A stretch of 56,445 nucleotides of DNA from Ensifer sp. BR816 (GCF_000378985.1 NZ_KB905370.1:2554764-2611208); one strand, 5' to 3'. Counted from the first letter of the stretch, positions 45,670 through 54,119 are shown. The notes: generated by a model from the letters alone, not told the origin. Numbers and translations: made by a program.

Positions 45670-47070
45670 ATGAACGCTAACTTCGCAGCCTTCCTCTATC
45701 TCGTCTCCGGCGTGCTGTTCATCACGGCGCTGCGCGGCCTGTCGCATCCGACCACCAGCCGCAGGGGCAACGCTTACGGCATGATCGGGATGGGTATCGC
45801 CATCGTCACGACGCTGTTGCTCGCCCTGCCGTCGTTCGGCGGCTTTGTCATGATCGTCGTCGGCCTTGCCATCGGCGGCGGTGTCGGCGCCGTCATCGCG
45901 CGGCGCATCGCCATGACCGCGATGCCGCAGCTCGTCGCCGCCTTCCACTCGCTGGTCGGCCTCGCCGCCGTGATGGTGGCGGCCGCGGCGATGTACGCGC
46001 CGGAGAGCTTCGGCATCGGCACCATCGGCGACATCCATTCGCAGGCGCTGGTCGAAATGTCGCTGGGTGTGGCCATCGGCGCGATCACCTTCACCGGCTC
46101 GGTCATCGCCTTCCTGAAGCTCGATGGCCGCATGTCCGGCAAGCCGATCCTGTTGCCGGCACGCCACCTCGTCAATGCCGGCCTTGCGGCGGCACTCGTC
46201 GCGCTGGTGATCATGCTGGTCTTCACCGAGAGCACCACGGTGTTCTGGCTGATCGTCCTTCTGTCGCTCGTCCTCGGCGTGTTGATCATCATCCCGATCG
46301 GCGGCGCCGACATGCCCGTGGTGGTGTCGATGCTCAACTCCTATTCCGGCTGGGCGGCGGCCGGCATCGGCTTCACGCTCGGCAACCTGGCGCTGATCAT
46401 CACCGGGGCGCTGGTCGGCTCCTCCGGTGCGATCCTTTCCTACATCATGTGCAAGGGCATGAACCGTTCGTTCATCTCGGTGATTCTCGGCGGCTTCGGC
46501 GGCGAGACGGCCGCGGCCGGCGGCGACGACGGCGTCCAGCGCACGGTCAAGCAGGGTTCGGCCGACGACGCTGCCTTCCTGATGGCGAACGCCTCGAAGG
46601 TGATCATCGTGCCCGGCTACGGCATGGCGGTGGCGCAGGCGCAGCATGCGCTCAGGGAAATGGGCGACCAGCTGAAGGCGGCCGGCGTCGAGGTCAAGTA
46701 CGCGATCCATCCGGTCGCCGGCCGCATGCCCGGCCACATGAACGTGCTGCTGGCCGAGGCGAATGTCCCCTATGACGAGGTGTTCGAGCTCGAGGACATC
46801 AACTCGGAATTCGCCCAGGCCGACGTCGCCTATGTCATCGGCGCCAACGACGTCACCAATCCGGCGGCGCGCGACGACAAGACCTCGCCGATCTACGGCA
46901 TGCCGATCCTTGACGTCGACAAGGCCAAGACCTGCCTGTTCGTCAAGCGCTCGCTCGGCTCCGGCTATGCCGGCATCGACAACACGCTGTTTTACAAGGA
47001 CGGCACGATGATGCTGCTTGGCGACGCCAAGAAGGTCACTGAGGAGATCGTCAAGGCGATCAACCACTGA
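45670..47070 (+). CDS. pntB: NAD(P) transhydrogenase subunit beta
   Basis: A 466-residue PntB: a membrane part (residues 1-280) and the C-terminal NADP(H)-binding domain dIII with VPGYGMAVAQAQHALREM, YAIHPVAGRMPGHMNVLLAEA, IGANDVTNPAAR and the final KRSLGSGYAGIDNTLF. It completes the enzyme with PntAA and PntAB. Confidence 0.95.
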   Translation: MNANFAAFLYLVSGVLFITALRGLSHPTTSRRGNAYGMIGMGIAIVTTLLLALPSFGGFVMIVVGLAIGGGVGAVIARRIAMTAMPQLVAAFHSLVGLAAVMVAAAAMYAPESFGIGTIGDIHSQALVEMSLGVAIGAITFTGSVIAFLKLDGRMSGKPILLPARHLVNAGLAAALVALVIMLVFTESTTVFWLIVLLSLVLGVLIIIPIGGADMPVVVSMLNSYSGWAAAGIGFTLGNLALIITGALVGSSGAILSYIMCKGMNRSFISVILGGFGGETAAAGGDDGVQRTVKQGSADDAAFLMANASKVIIVPGYGMAVAQAQHALREMGDQLKAAGVEVKYAIHPVAGRMPGHMNVLLAEANVPYDEVFELEDINSEFAQADVAYVIGANDVTNPAARDDKTSPIYGMPILDVDKAKTCLFVKRSLGSGYAGIDNTLFYKDGTMMLLGDAKKVTEEIVKAINH

Positions 47071-47487
47071 GGCGTGACGCCGTATTTTTTCGATCTGAAT
47101 GCGCGCCTCACCCAGGCGGGCATTCGCGTTTTCAGCCGTCATGCAAGCGGTGAAGCCAATTCCGCCTGCGTATGAGCCCGCTTCAATCTCAGGGTACAGG
47201 CGCAGTCAAGCGCCGATAGCGGTATGGATGCGATGCGGATGACCGCACGCGCGCCCGCGATGCCGCGTTCCCATAGAGCGGTATCGTCCGCCAAGATGAT
47301 GTGCTGCAGGTGACGGGTCAAATACGGCCCAATGCGAGTTGAGGGCTGCAGAGGACTTTGCGGTCGCTGAGATAAGCAAAACCCGCCCGGAGGACCGGGC
47401 GGGTTCCATGGTTCCTGAGCCTGGATCGGCAACGTGCTCCGAAGATCACGGCGGCTGCTGGTTACCAGCCGCTGCCGGCGTGCCGCG
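47071..47487. other. Intergenic stretch between convergent genes
   Basis: About 400 bases between pntB and the alcohol dehydrogenase gene. A minus-strand frame ending at 47139 (RIGPYLTRHLQHIILADDTAL) is protein-like but unrecognised. The only clear element is the terminator at 47380-47405. Confidence 0.4.
47380..47405 (-). terminator. Rho-independent terminator after the alcohol dehydrogenase gene
   Basis: AACCCGCCCGG-AGGA-CCGGGCGGGTT is an 11-base-pair stem with a 4-base loop. Read on the minus strand it is followed by TTTTGCTT, about 80 bases after the stop of the alcohol dehydrogenase gene. It could also stop plus-strand transcription from pntB. Confidence 0.85.
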
Positions 47488-48597
47488 CTAGATCGTCACG
47501 GCGTAGTAGGTGAAACCGCCGTCTCCCTTGGTGACGCCGGAAATCGCCTCGTTGATCTTTTCGAGCGGCCAGACCATGGCTTCCATGACCGAGAGATCGA
47601 TGACCCTGCTCTCCACCATGGCGGCGATTTCCATCCCTTCGGCGGCGGTGAACCAGACCGAGCCGATCAGCGCCATCTGCTCATCCATCCACCACTTCAC
47701 ATCGACGGGCAGATCGCCGGCCGTACCGCCGATATTGACGATCCGGCCGCCTCGTCGCACGCCTTTCATCGCGTCGAGCATCGACTCGAGCGGTGCCTTG
47801 GCGCCGAGCGTGTCGAGCATCAGATCTGCACCGACACCATTGGTCTTGGCTCTGACGAACTCGGCGCTCGAGCCCGTCCGGTTGGAGAAGGTCTCGATCC
47901 TGTCCGGCGCAAGCGCCTTCAGACGGGCGAGCAATTCGTCGCCGCGTGCGACCGCGTAGATCTTGCCGATGCCCATCGCCAAGGCGAAGATCGTCGCGCC
48001 GACGCCGAGCGTTCCGGTGGCGCCGTTGATGATCAGAGAACGCCCCATCAACGGCCCGCATTTCTTCAGGGCCGCGTAAGACGTGCCGAGATAGCCCATC
48101 CGCGAACCCTGGACATAGGACATGTTCTCCGGGATTTTGACGATTTGCGCCTGCGGCGCCAGCATGTATTCGCAAAATCCGCCATAGGAGTAGCGCTTGA
48201 ACATTTCCAGGCTCTTCGGGTTGTAGCCGAAATAGCCGCCGAGCGTCCAATGCTGGCAGGCCTGAGGATGGCCCGAGGAGCAGGCGTGGCAGGCTCCGCA
48301 GAAGCGGCCCGGGTTGACGTAGACCCGGTCCCCCGGCTTCAGCGAGACGACCTGCTCGCCGACGTGATGGACGATGCCCGAAGGATCGAGGCCGTGGATT
48401 GCAGGTCGCGGCGGCAACGGCATCTGCGGGTACCACGTTTCCCAGTTCGCAAGCACATTGCCGAGGTTTGGCACCATGCCGCAGGCCTTCACTTGGACGA
48501 CGACGTCCGTACCGGATGCAATCGGCCTCTCCACCTGATCTATGCTCATCGGTTCGCCGACCGCGTGCAGCCGCGCGGCGCGCATCGTCTGCGCCAT
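47488..48597 (-). CDS. Zinc-type alcohol dehydrogenase (MDR superfamily)
   Basis: A 369-residue medium-chain dehydrogenase. KACGMVPNLG and IHGLDPSG stand at the catalytic zinc positions (Asp replaces the usual Glu after His), structural zinc cysteines lie in CGACHACSSGHPQAC, and the cofactor motif is NGATGTLGVGA. It diverges from the P450 operon and has its own shared operator (site E). It may oxidise an aromatic alcohol or an aldehyde/alcohol intermediate of the pathway; the substrate is not known. Confidence 0.8.
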   Translation of the reverse strand: MAQTMRAARLHAVGEPMSIDQVERPIASGTDVVVQVKACGMVPNLGNVLANWETWYPQMPLPPRPAIHGLDPSGIVHHVGEQVVSLKPGDRVYVNPGRFCGACHACSSGHPQACQHWTLGGYFGYNPKSLEMFKRYSYGGFCEYMLAPQAQIVKIPENMSYVQGSRMGYLGTSYAALKKCGPLMGRSLIINGATGTLGVGATIFALAMGIGKIYAVARGDELLARLKALAPDRIETFSNRTGSSAEFVRAKTNGVGADLMLDTLGAKAPLESMLDAMKGVRRGGRIVNIGGTAGDLPVDVKWWMDEQMALIGSVWFTAAEGMEIAAMVESRVIDLSVMEAMVWPLEKINEAISGVTKGDGGFTYYAVTI

Positions 48598-48653
48598 GAC
48601 TTCCTCCCAGTTCGTTTGACATTCATGCAGCGGTTAAATACCGCACAGTTTCT

Positions 48654-48681
48654 AAATACCAGAGGGTATCCTAAAGTGCAA
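48654..48681 (-). promoter_or_regulatory. Promoter and shared operator site E (alcohol dehydrogenase)
   Basis: AAATACCAGAGGGTATCC (48654-48671) matches the ATACY-N4-RGTAT core. On the minus strand TTGCAC (48681-48676) and GTATTT with a 16-base spacer make a possible promoter overlapped by the palindrome. Confidence 0.65.
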
Positions 48682-48836
48682 GCGCCCTGCGCCGGATATC
48701 CGTACCCGCCGAGGCGGTGCGGCGAGTGAGAAGCTCAGCCGAACCGCAGGGAACGAGATGCGGGGATTTTCTGTGCGCCGGATGCAGTTCAAACCCCGAG
48801 ATTTCGACGTCGGGCGAGTCTGGTCGATTCTGCGCG

Positions 48837-48890
48837 TTGACACAGATATAAAACTGGAATACTAATGAGTATCTGAAATCCAAATGGTAT
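48837..48890 (+). promoter_or_regulatory. Promoter and shared operator site F (P450 operon)
   Basis: TTGACA (48837-48842) precedes the palindrome GAATACTAATGAGTATCT (48857-48874). A second, weaker copy (AATCC-AAAT-GGTAT, 48877-48890) lies next to it. This would place the P450, ligJ, binding-fold and fghA genes under the same regulator. The leader to the P450 start is about 118 bases. Confidence 0.75.
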
Positions 48891-49008
48891 GCGAATGCCC
48901 TGAGGTGCGCGGCGTCTCGAGGTCGACTGGAAACTGTCCCGTCAGACGGAAGGAGTGGCGCCGAGTCCGGCGCTGGCGTCTGAGCGGTTTTTCTGTGGGA
49001 GGATAAAA

Positions 49009-50199
49009 ATGGCAAACGACGCGTCTGCATTGACGGGAACGAATCTCTACAGCGATCCCTATCCGGTCTACGCGCGACTACGCAAAGAAGCTCCGGTCGC
49101 CTTCTTCGAGGGGACCAACGAGTACTTCGTCACGCGCTACGAGGATTGCCGAACGGTCGGGGCGAACGACAAGATCTTCGGGCCGTCGGGGGCGTCGGAC
49201 CGGCCCGAAGCGCGCGTCATGGGCATGCCGAATGTCCTGACCATGTCAGGCGAGGAGCATGCTTGCCTGCGCGAAGGGATCGACCTCAATCTCACGCAGG
49301 AGCGCGTGCGATCCTATGTCGAGCGTCTCACCCGGCCTGTCGTGCAGCGGTTCCTCGACGAGCTCAAGCCGAAGGGCGAAGCGAACCTCACGACCGAGCT
49401 TTTCGAGCCGATTTCGGTGCGCTGCATCGGCGACTTCATCGGGTTGACGGGAACGTCGAACGATAATCTGGTGGAATGGTTCCACGCCATGGCGCTGGGC
49501 CTCCAGAACGTCTCCAACGATCAGGCCGTCTGGGATCGGCTCGACGCCGCTCTAGAGGACATCGACAACCAGCTTGGCGCGCTCTATGACGCGGCGCTTT
49601 CAAAGCCCAATAATACGCTATTGAGCCACGTCATGCATGGCGGCATGCCGGAGGGCACGGCGCGCAGCCTGGAAGAGATTTCGCCGACCATGCGCGTTAT
49701 CATCCTCGGCGGCCTGCAGGAGCCTGGACATGCGGCCGCAAACGCCTGCGCCGGGCTGCTATCGAATCCGGAGCAGGCCAGGGTCATGGCGGAAGATCCG
49801 TCCGCCTATGCGCTGAAGGCTTTCGACGAGGGCCTGCGCTGGATCGCGCCGATCGGCGTGACGCCGCGCGTCGCCAGGGAAGATTTCGAGATCGCCGGCA
49901 CGACGATACCTGCGGGGTCATCCGTGGCGATCGTCATGGGTTCCGCGAACCGCGACGAAGCGCGCTTCGACAATCCCGACCAGTTCGACATGTTCCGCAA
50001 GAAGAAGCAGCACGTCTCCTTCGGCTTCCGTCCGCATTTCTGCTCGGGACATTTCCTGTCGCGCGCCATGGGCGAGATCGCGCTGGAAGAGGCTTTCAAG
50101 CAATTGCCGAACCTGCGTCTCGACCCCGATCAGGAAATCAAGGCCAAGGGTTGGCGCTTCCGCGGCGTGAACGTTCTTCCCGCGAAGTGGGATGCGTGA
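49009..50199 (+). CDS. Cytochrome P450, GcoA/CYP255-like
   Basis: A 396-residue soluble P450. The ExxR motif is Glu274-Arg277 (EGLR) and the heme-thiolate is Cys345 in FGFRPHFCSG. The I-helix segment is GGLQEPGH (Glu238-Pro239) in place of the usual AGxET; remembered GcoA (guaiacol O-demethylase) has GAMQEPGH, along with similar RSLGDLLGL, GSANxD and C-terminal GWxFRG segments. I infer aryl O-demethylation that releases formaldehyde. GcoA uses a fused reductase, but here separate reductase and ferredoxin genes are at 42491-44048. GGGAGGAT precedes the ATG. The stop overlaps the ligJ start (TGATG). Confidence 0.85.
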   Translation: MANDASALTGTNLYSDPYPVYARLRKEAPVAFFEGTNEYFVTRYEDCRTVGANDKIFGPSGASDRPEARVMGMPNVLTMSGEEHACLREGIDLNLTQERVRSYVERLTRPVVQRFLDELKPKGEANLTTELFEPISVRCIGDFIGLTGTSNDNLVEWFHAMALGLQNVSNDQAVWDRLDAALEDIDNQLGALYDAALSKPNNTLLSHVMHGGMPEGTARSLEEISPTMRVIILGGLQEPGHAAANACAGLLSNPEQARVMAEDPSAYALKAFDEGLRWIAPIGVTPRVAREDFEIAGTTIPAGSSVAIVMGSANRDEARFDNPDQFDMFRKKKQHVSFGFRPHFCSGHFLSRAMGEIALEEAFKQLPNLRLDPDQEIKAKGWRFRGVNVLPAKWDA

Positions 50200-51224
50200 T
50201 GACCCTTATCATCGATTGTCATGGCCACTTCACCACCGAGCCGCTGAAACACCATGACTTCCGCAAGGCTCAGGTCGCCTATGCGGAGGGCAGCGCGAGC
50301 GAACGGCCGATCTATCCGGGCATATCCGACGAGGAGCTGGTCGCGATCATCGAGGCCAACCAGTTGCGACTCCAGAAGGAGCGCGGCTCGGATCTGACGG
50401 TGATCAGTCCGCGTGCTTCCGGCATGGGGCATCATATCGGCAATACGGAGATCGCCGGCGAGTGGGCGCGTATCTCCAACGACAATGTCAAACGTATCGT
50501 CGACATGTTTCCAGAGAATTTCGCCGGCGTGTGCCAGTTGCCGCAGACGGTCGACGGTAACCTGCAGGCGGTCATTGCCGAGCTCGAGCGCTGCGTCGAT
50601 CAGGGCTTCGTCGGTTGCAATCTCAATCCGGACCCTTCCGGCGGCCGGTGGAGTGCACCGCCGGTCTACGACGCGTGGTGGGATCCTCTGTGGGAGGCAA
50701 TGGTCGCGCTCGACGTGCCGGCGATGATCCACGTGTCGGGCTCGTGCGAGCGCTGTCTGCACACGACCGGCGCCCACTACATCAATGGCGACACGGCCGT
50801 GTTCATGCAGCTCATCCAGGGGGACCTTTTCGAACGGCACCCGGAGCTGCGCCTGATCATCCCGCACGGCGGCGGTGCGGCGCCCTATCACTGGGGCCGA
50901 TACCGGGGTCTGTCGATCATGCTGGAGAAGCCACCGCTTGCCGAGCACCTGATGAACAACCTGTTCTTCGACACATGCGTCTATCACCAGGCCGGCATCG
51001 ACACTCTGTTCCGGGTGGTCGACAAGAAGAACATCCTGTTTGGCTCGGAACTGCTCGGCGCCGTGAAGGCGGTGGATCCAGAGACGGGGCACAGCTTCGA
51101 CGACACCAAGCGTTATATCGACGCGCTCGCCCTGAGCGCCGACGACAGGCACGCGATTTTCGAGGGCAATGCGCGACGCGTCTATCCCTTGCTCGATAAA
51201 AGGCTCACGGCGCAGAACCGCTAG
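50199..51224 (+). CDS. ligJ: 4-oxalomesaconate hydratase, LigJ type (amidohydrolase family)
   Basis: A 341-residue amidohydrolase-2 family protein. HxH is His8/His10 (IDCHGHF), with further ligands at His178 (AMIHVSGSC), His223 (IPHGGGAAPYHWG) and Glu284 (LFGSELLGAV), the zinc set remembered for LigJ of Sphingobium SYK-6. GSDLTVISPRASGMGHHIG and NLNPDPSGGRWSAPP closely follow LigJ. It hydrates 4-oxalomesaconate to 4-carboxy-4-hydroxy-2-oxoadipate, the substrate of LigK. A decarboxylase of the same superfamily is the main alternative but normally has Asp at the fourth ligand. Confidence 0.85.
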   Translation: MTLIIDCHGHFTTEPLKHHDFRKAQVAYAEGSASERPIYPGISDEELVAIIEANQLRLQKERGSDLTVISPRASGMGHHIGNTEIAGEWARISNDNVKRIVDMFPENFAGVCQLPQTVDGNLQAVIAELERCVDQGFVGCNLNPDPSGGRWSAPPVYDAWWDPLWEAMVALDVPAMIHVSGSCERCLHTTGAHYINGDTAVFMQLIQGDLFERHPELRLIIPHGGGAAPYHWGRYRGLSIMLEKPPLAEHLMNNLFFDTCVYHQAGIDTLFRVVDKKNILFGSELLGAVKAVDPETGHSFDDTKRYIDALALSADDRHAIFEGNARRVYPLLDKRLTAQNR

Positions 51225-51253
51225 TTCGCCGCCGCTATATTGGAGGAACGTTC

Positions 51254-52159
51254 ATGACAATCGTCAAATTGGCGGGCGGTGCCCAGGGGTTCAACTGGCT
51301 GCCGGTCTTCGTGGCCGAGGATCAGGGCCTATTCGAGAAGCACGGTCTGAAGATCGAATATCTGCGCATGGGCAGCGTCGACAAGGCCACGACCGCGGTC
51401 GTCGAAGGGGCGGCAGATCTGGCGATCACGCCGCCGGAAGGGGCTGTCTCGAACTACGTCAAGGGCGGTGAGCTCCGCGTCGTTGCGTCTAACTCGAACC
51501 GCCTGCCGATGTCGCTCGTCGCGGGGCCGGCGATCGGGTCGATCGCCGGGCTCAAGGGCAAGAAAATCGGCACCTCGTCGCTGACCGAAGGAACGGCAAT
51601 CTACACGCAGATGCTGCTTTCCCGCGAGGGGCTGAGATATCCGGGCGACTATGAATTCGTGCTTGCAGGCGTTCACACAAGCCGGTGGGAAGCGCTTCAG
51701 GCGGGAGACATCGATTGCGCCCCGCAGCCGGCCCCCTGGAACTTCATTGCGGAAGCGGCGGGTTACAATCTCATCGGCGAAGTCAACGACGCCATTCCGG
51801 AAATCGTCTTTGCCGCGCTCATCGCCAGAACGAGCTGGCTCGAAGCCAACGGCGAGACGGTGCGCAAGCTCCTGAAGGCGCTTGTCGAGGCTTACCGGAT
51901 CACCAACGATCCTTCCAAGGAAAGTATCGCCCTGCCGATCTTCGAGCGCATCACCGTCCCGGATGATGCCGAACTTGCACTCCGCGGCTTGCGTTATATG
52001 CGCGACATGGGCATGTGGCCGAACGGACTCGCCATCCCCGACAGGGCGCTTGAAACCACCATCGACCTGATGATCCGCGCCAGGCTGCTGGACGAGGACC
52101 ATCGCCGGTCGGCGGCCGGCGTCTTCGATGCTTCCTATCTCGAGAGGGCGTTTGCCTGA
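51254..52159 (+). CDS. NMT1/SsuA-type binding-fold protein lacking a signal peptide
   Basis: A 301-residue protein of the PBP2 fold (FNWLPVFVAEDQGLFEKHGLKIEY, ADLAITPPEGAVSNYVKG, LKGKKIGTSSLTEGT). Such proteins are usually periplasmic, but this one begins MTIVKLAGGAQG with no hydrophobic leader, so it should stay in the cytoplasm unless the start is wrong. No permease or ATPase partner is adjacent. The fold also includes enzymes (for example 4,5-dihydroxyphthalate decarboxylase and thiamine-pyrimidine synthase types). It sits between ligJ and fghA, so a catabolic enzyme or sensor role is worth testing. Confidence 0.75.
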   Translation: MTIVKLAGGAQGFNWLPVFVAEDQGLFEKHGLKIEYLRMGSVDKATTAVVEGAADLAITPPEGAVSNYVKGGELRVVASNSNRLPMSLVAGPAIGSIAGLKGKKIGTSSLTEGTAIYTQMLLSREGLRYPGDYEFVLAGVHTSRWEALQAGDIDCAPQPAPWNFIAEAAGYNLIGEVNDAIPEIVFAALIARTSWLEANGETVRKLLKALVEAYRITNDPSKESIALPIFERITVPDDAELALRGLRYMRDMGMWPNGLAIPDRALETTIDLMIRARLLDEDHRRSAAGVFDASYLERAFA

Positions 52160-52238
52160 CGCGGTGCAGGCCGGGCGTTGCGCGGCAGATGGAAGGGTGC
52201 GGTGAAGTGTTCGACGCCCGACCCCTTCAGGAGGTTCC

Positions 52239-53072
52239 ATGAAAATCATCTCGCAGAACACCGCCTTCGGCGGCATGCAGGGCGTCTTCGCCCATGACTC
52301 CAAGGCCTGCAAGGGCGAAATGACCTTCGCCGTCTACGTGCCGCCGCAGGCGACGCGCGGGCCGCGCCCCGTGCTCTGGTATCTCTCCGGCCTCACCTGC
52401 ACCCATGCCAATGTGATGGAAAAGGGCGAGTACCGCCGCATGGCTTCGGAGCTCGGGCTGATCGTCGTCTGCCCGGATACCAGCCCGCGCGGGGCCGACG
52501 TGCCGGACGAGCTCACCAACTGGCAGATGGGCAAGGGCGCCGGCTTCTATCTCGATGCGACGGAGGAGCCCTGGGCCGAGCACTACCAGATGTACAGCTA
52601 CATCACCGAGGAACTGCCGGCCCTGATCCGCGAGCAGTTCCGTGTCGACATGGACCGCCAGGGGATCTTCGGCCATTCGATGGGCGGCCACGGCACGATG
52701 ACCATCGCGCTCAAGAACCCCGGGCGCTTCAGGAGCTGCTCGGCCTTCGCCCCGATCGTCGCGCCGTCGTCCGCCGACTGGTCGGTCGGCGCCTTCGAGA
52801 AATATCTCGGCTCCGATAAGGCCGCCTGGCGAAAATACGACGCCTGCGCTCTCGTCCAGGACGGGGCGCGCTTCCCGGAATTCCTGGTCGACCAGGGCAA
52901 GGCGGATAGCTTCCTCGAAAACGGCTTGCGCCCGTGGCTCTTCGAAGAGGCGGTGAAGGGCACCGGCATCGGTCTCACGCTTCGCATGCACGAGCGCTAC
53001 GACCATTCCTATTACTTCATTTCGACCTTCATGGACGATCACCTGAAGTGGCACGCCGAAAGGCTCGGCTGA
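52239..53072 (+). CDS. fghA: S-formylglutathione hydrolase
   Basis: A 277-residue esterase-D-family alpha/beta hydrolase. The nucleophile is in GHSMGGHG, with LSGLTCTHANVMEKGEYRRMA, DTSPRGADVPDE and the C-terminal HERYDHSYYFISTFM carrying the catalytic His. It hydrolyses S-formylglutathione to formate and glutathione, the step after FrmA. AGGAGG precedes the ATG. Last gene of the P450 operon, which links formaldehyde removal directly to P450 turnover. Confidence 0.95.
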   Translation: MKIISQNTAFGGMQGVFAHDSKACKGEMTFAVYVPPQATRGPRPVLWYLSGLTCTHANVMEKGEYRRMASELGLIVVCPDTSPRGADVPDELTNWQMGKGAGFYLDATEEPWAEHYQMYSYITEELPALIREQFRVDMDRQGIFGHSMGGHGTMTIALKNPGRFRSCSAFAPIVAPSSADWSVGAFEKYLGSDKAAWRKYDACALVQDGARFPEFLVDQGKADSFLENGLRPWLFEEAVKGTGIGLTLRMHERYDHSYYFISTFMDDHLKWHAERLG

Positions 53073-53103
53073 GGCGCGCTTTTCGTCCGTGAGCCAAAGG
53101 GAA

Positions 53104-53157
53104 TTGACAAACTCGGAGACTAGATACTTAATAGAATTCAAAGACCAATTGGTATTC
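53104..53157 (+). promoter_or_regulatory. Degenerate shared operator site G (membrane protein/YceI operon)
   Basis: TTGACA (53104-53109) is followed by AGATACTTAATAGAATTC (53122-53139), in which the left arm matches the consensus and the right arm is imperfect. GACC-AATT-GGTATTC (53143-53157) supplies a good right arm close by. Two weak sites could bind cooperatively. Confidence 0.5.
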
Positions 53158-53248
53158 GAGTGACCGTTGGGCTTTGTCGCCGATCTGGGAGGAGAACGGT
53201 ATTGCAGCAATCACGAATCCAATTCGTTTCGCTGACAGGGTGACTTCG

Positions 53249-54103
53249 ATGGGAGACACCCCGCAGGAAGCCATCCTCATCGGGACGATTGCGGTTTCAG
53301 TAGCCGCCTTCGCGTTGGCTGGACTTCGCCGCATTCTGGGCCTCGACGCCGCCTGGATCGGACTGATCATTTCGACGGCGTTTCTGGCCTCGTATTTCCT
53401 CGTCTACCAGAAGATTCCGCCGCTCCCGCCCGTCGGCGCAGTGAACAAGATCTTCTACCTATCCCTGGCCGGCGCCCTACTTGGCTTCGCCACCGATCTC
53501 GCCGATCGTCCACGCCTTGCGGGCTGGCTGGCGCTAATGCAGCCGCTGGCGGCAGCCTCGTACATCGGACAGAGCCGGCTGGCCACCGCCCCTCAGGAAG
53601 TGGTTTTCGCGGCGGCCGTCGGCATGTTGTCGATGACGTTGCTGCAACGGGAGTTCGGCGGTTCGGCCGCCGAGGACGGCGCGAAGCGGACGCTTCTTCT
53701 CGCCATCTTCTCTGCCGGCTTTGCTCCAATCGCCCTGCTCGGCGCATCGTCGTCGAGCCTGCAGCTTTGCCTGATGTTCGCGATAGCGCTTCTGGCAGTC
53801 GTCGCCTGGAGCCTCGGAAGCGATGACAATCCCTTCGCCACCTCCGCCCTGCTGGGCGGGGCCGGAGGGATGTTGTCGGTCGTCTATGCGGTGACGCTGA
53901 TCACCCGCAAGGCTGATCTCCTCGCGCTTGCAATTCTTGCGCTCGTCTTCCTCGTCCCCGAGGTCGCCAGGCGGACGAGATGGATCGACCGCCTTCAAAG
54001 CCGCATGGCGCGTCTCGCCGCATTCGGGCTGCTCTGCGCGGTGCCCGCGGCGAGCGGGATAGCCATCGCCATCATCTCATACGGTTCGAGCTTTCCAATT
54101 TGA
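53249..54103 (+). CDS. Integral membrane protein of unknown function
   Basis: A 284-residue protein with about eight or nine hydrophobic segments, for example ILIGTIAVSVAAFALAGL, AAWIGLIISTAFLASYFLVY and LALAILALVFLVPEV. I do not recognise the family. The start is uncertain: ATG 53249 (or GTG 53240) has a moderate AGGGTGA site, while a strong GGGAGGAG at about 53187 points to an in-frame ATT at 53201. It lies behind site G and precedes the YceI gene by 16 bases, so the pair is probably one operon. Confidence 0.65.
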   Translation: MGDTPQEAILIGTIAVSVAAFALAGLRRILGLDAAWIGLIISTAFLASYFLVYQKIPPLPPVGAVNKIFYLSLAGALLGFATDLADRPRLAGWLALMQPLAAASYIGQSRLATAPQEVVFAAAVGMLSMTLLQREFGGSAAEDGAKRTLLLAIFSAGFAPIALLGASSSSLQLCLMFAIALLAVVAWSLGSDDNPFATSALLGGAGGMLSVVYAVTLITRKADLLALAILALVFLVPEVARRTRWIDRLQSRMARLAAFGLLCAVPAASGIAIAIISYGSSFPI

Positions 54104-54119
54104 CAAGGGAGGAATGTCA

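Noticed and set aside
44026..47142. A minus-strand open frame of about 1038 codons across the pnt genes
   Set aside because: It is antisense to three well-recognised transhydrogenase genes, has repetitive His/Arg/Asp-rich composition and no family resemblance. It comes from third-position G/C bias.
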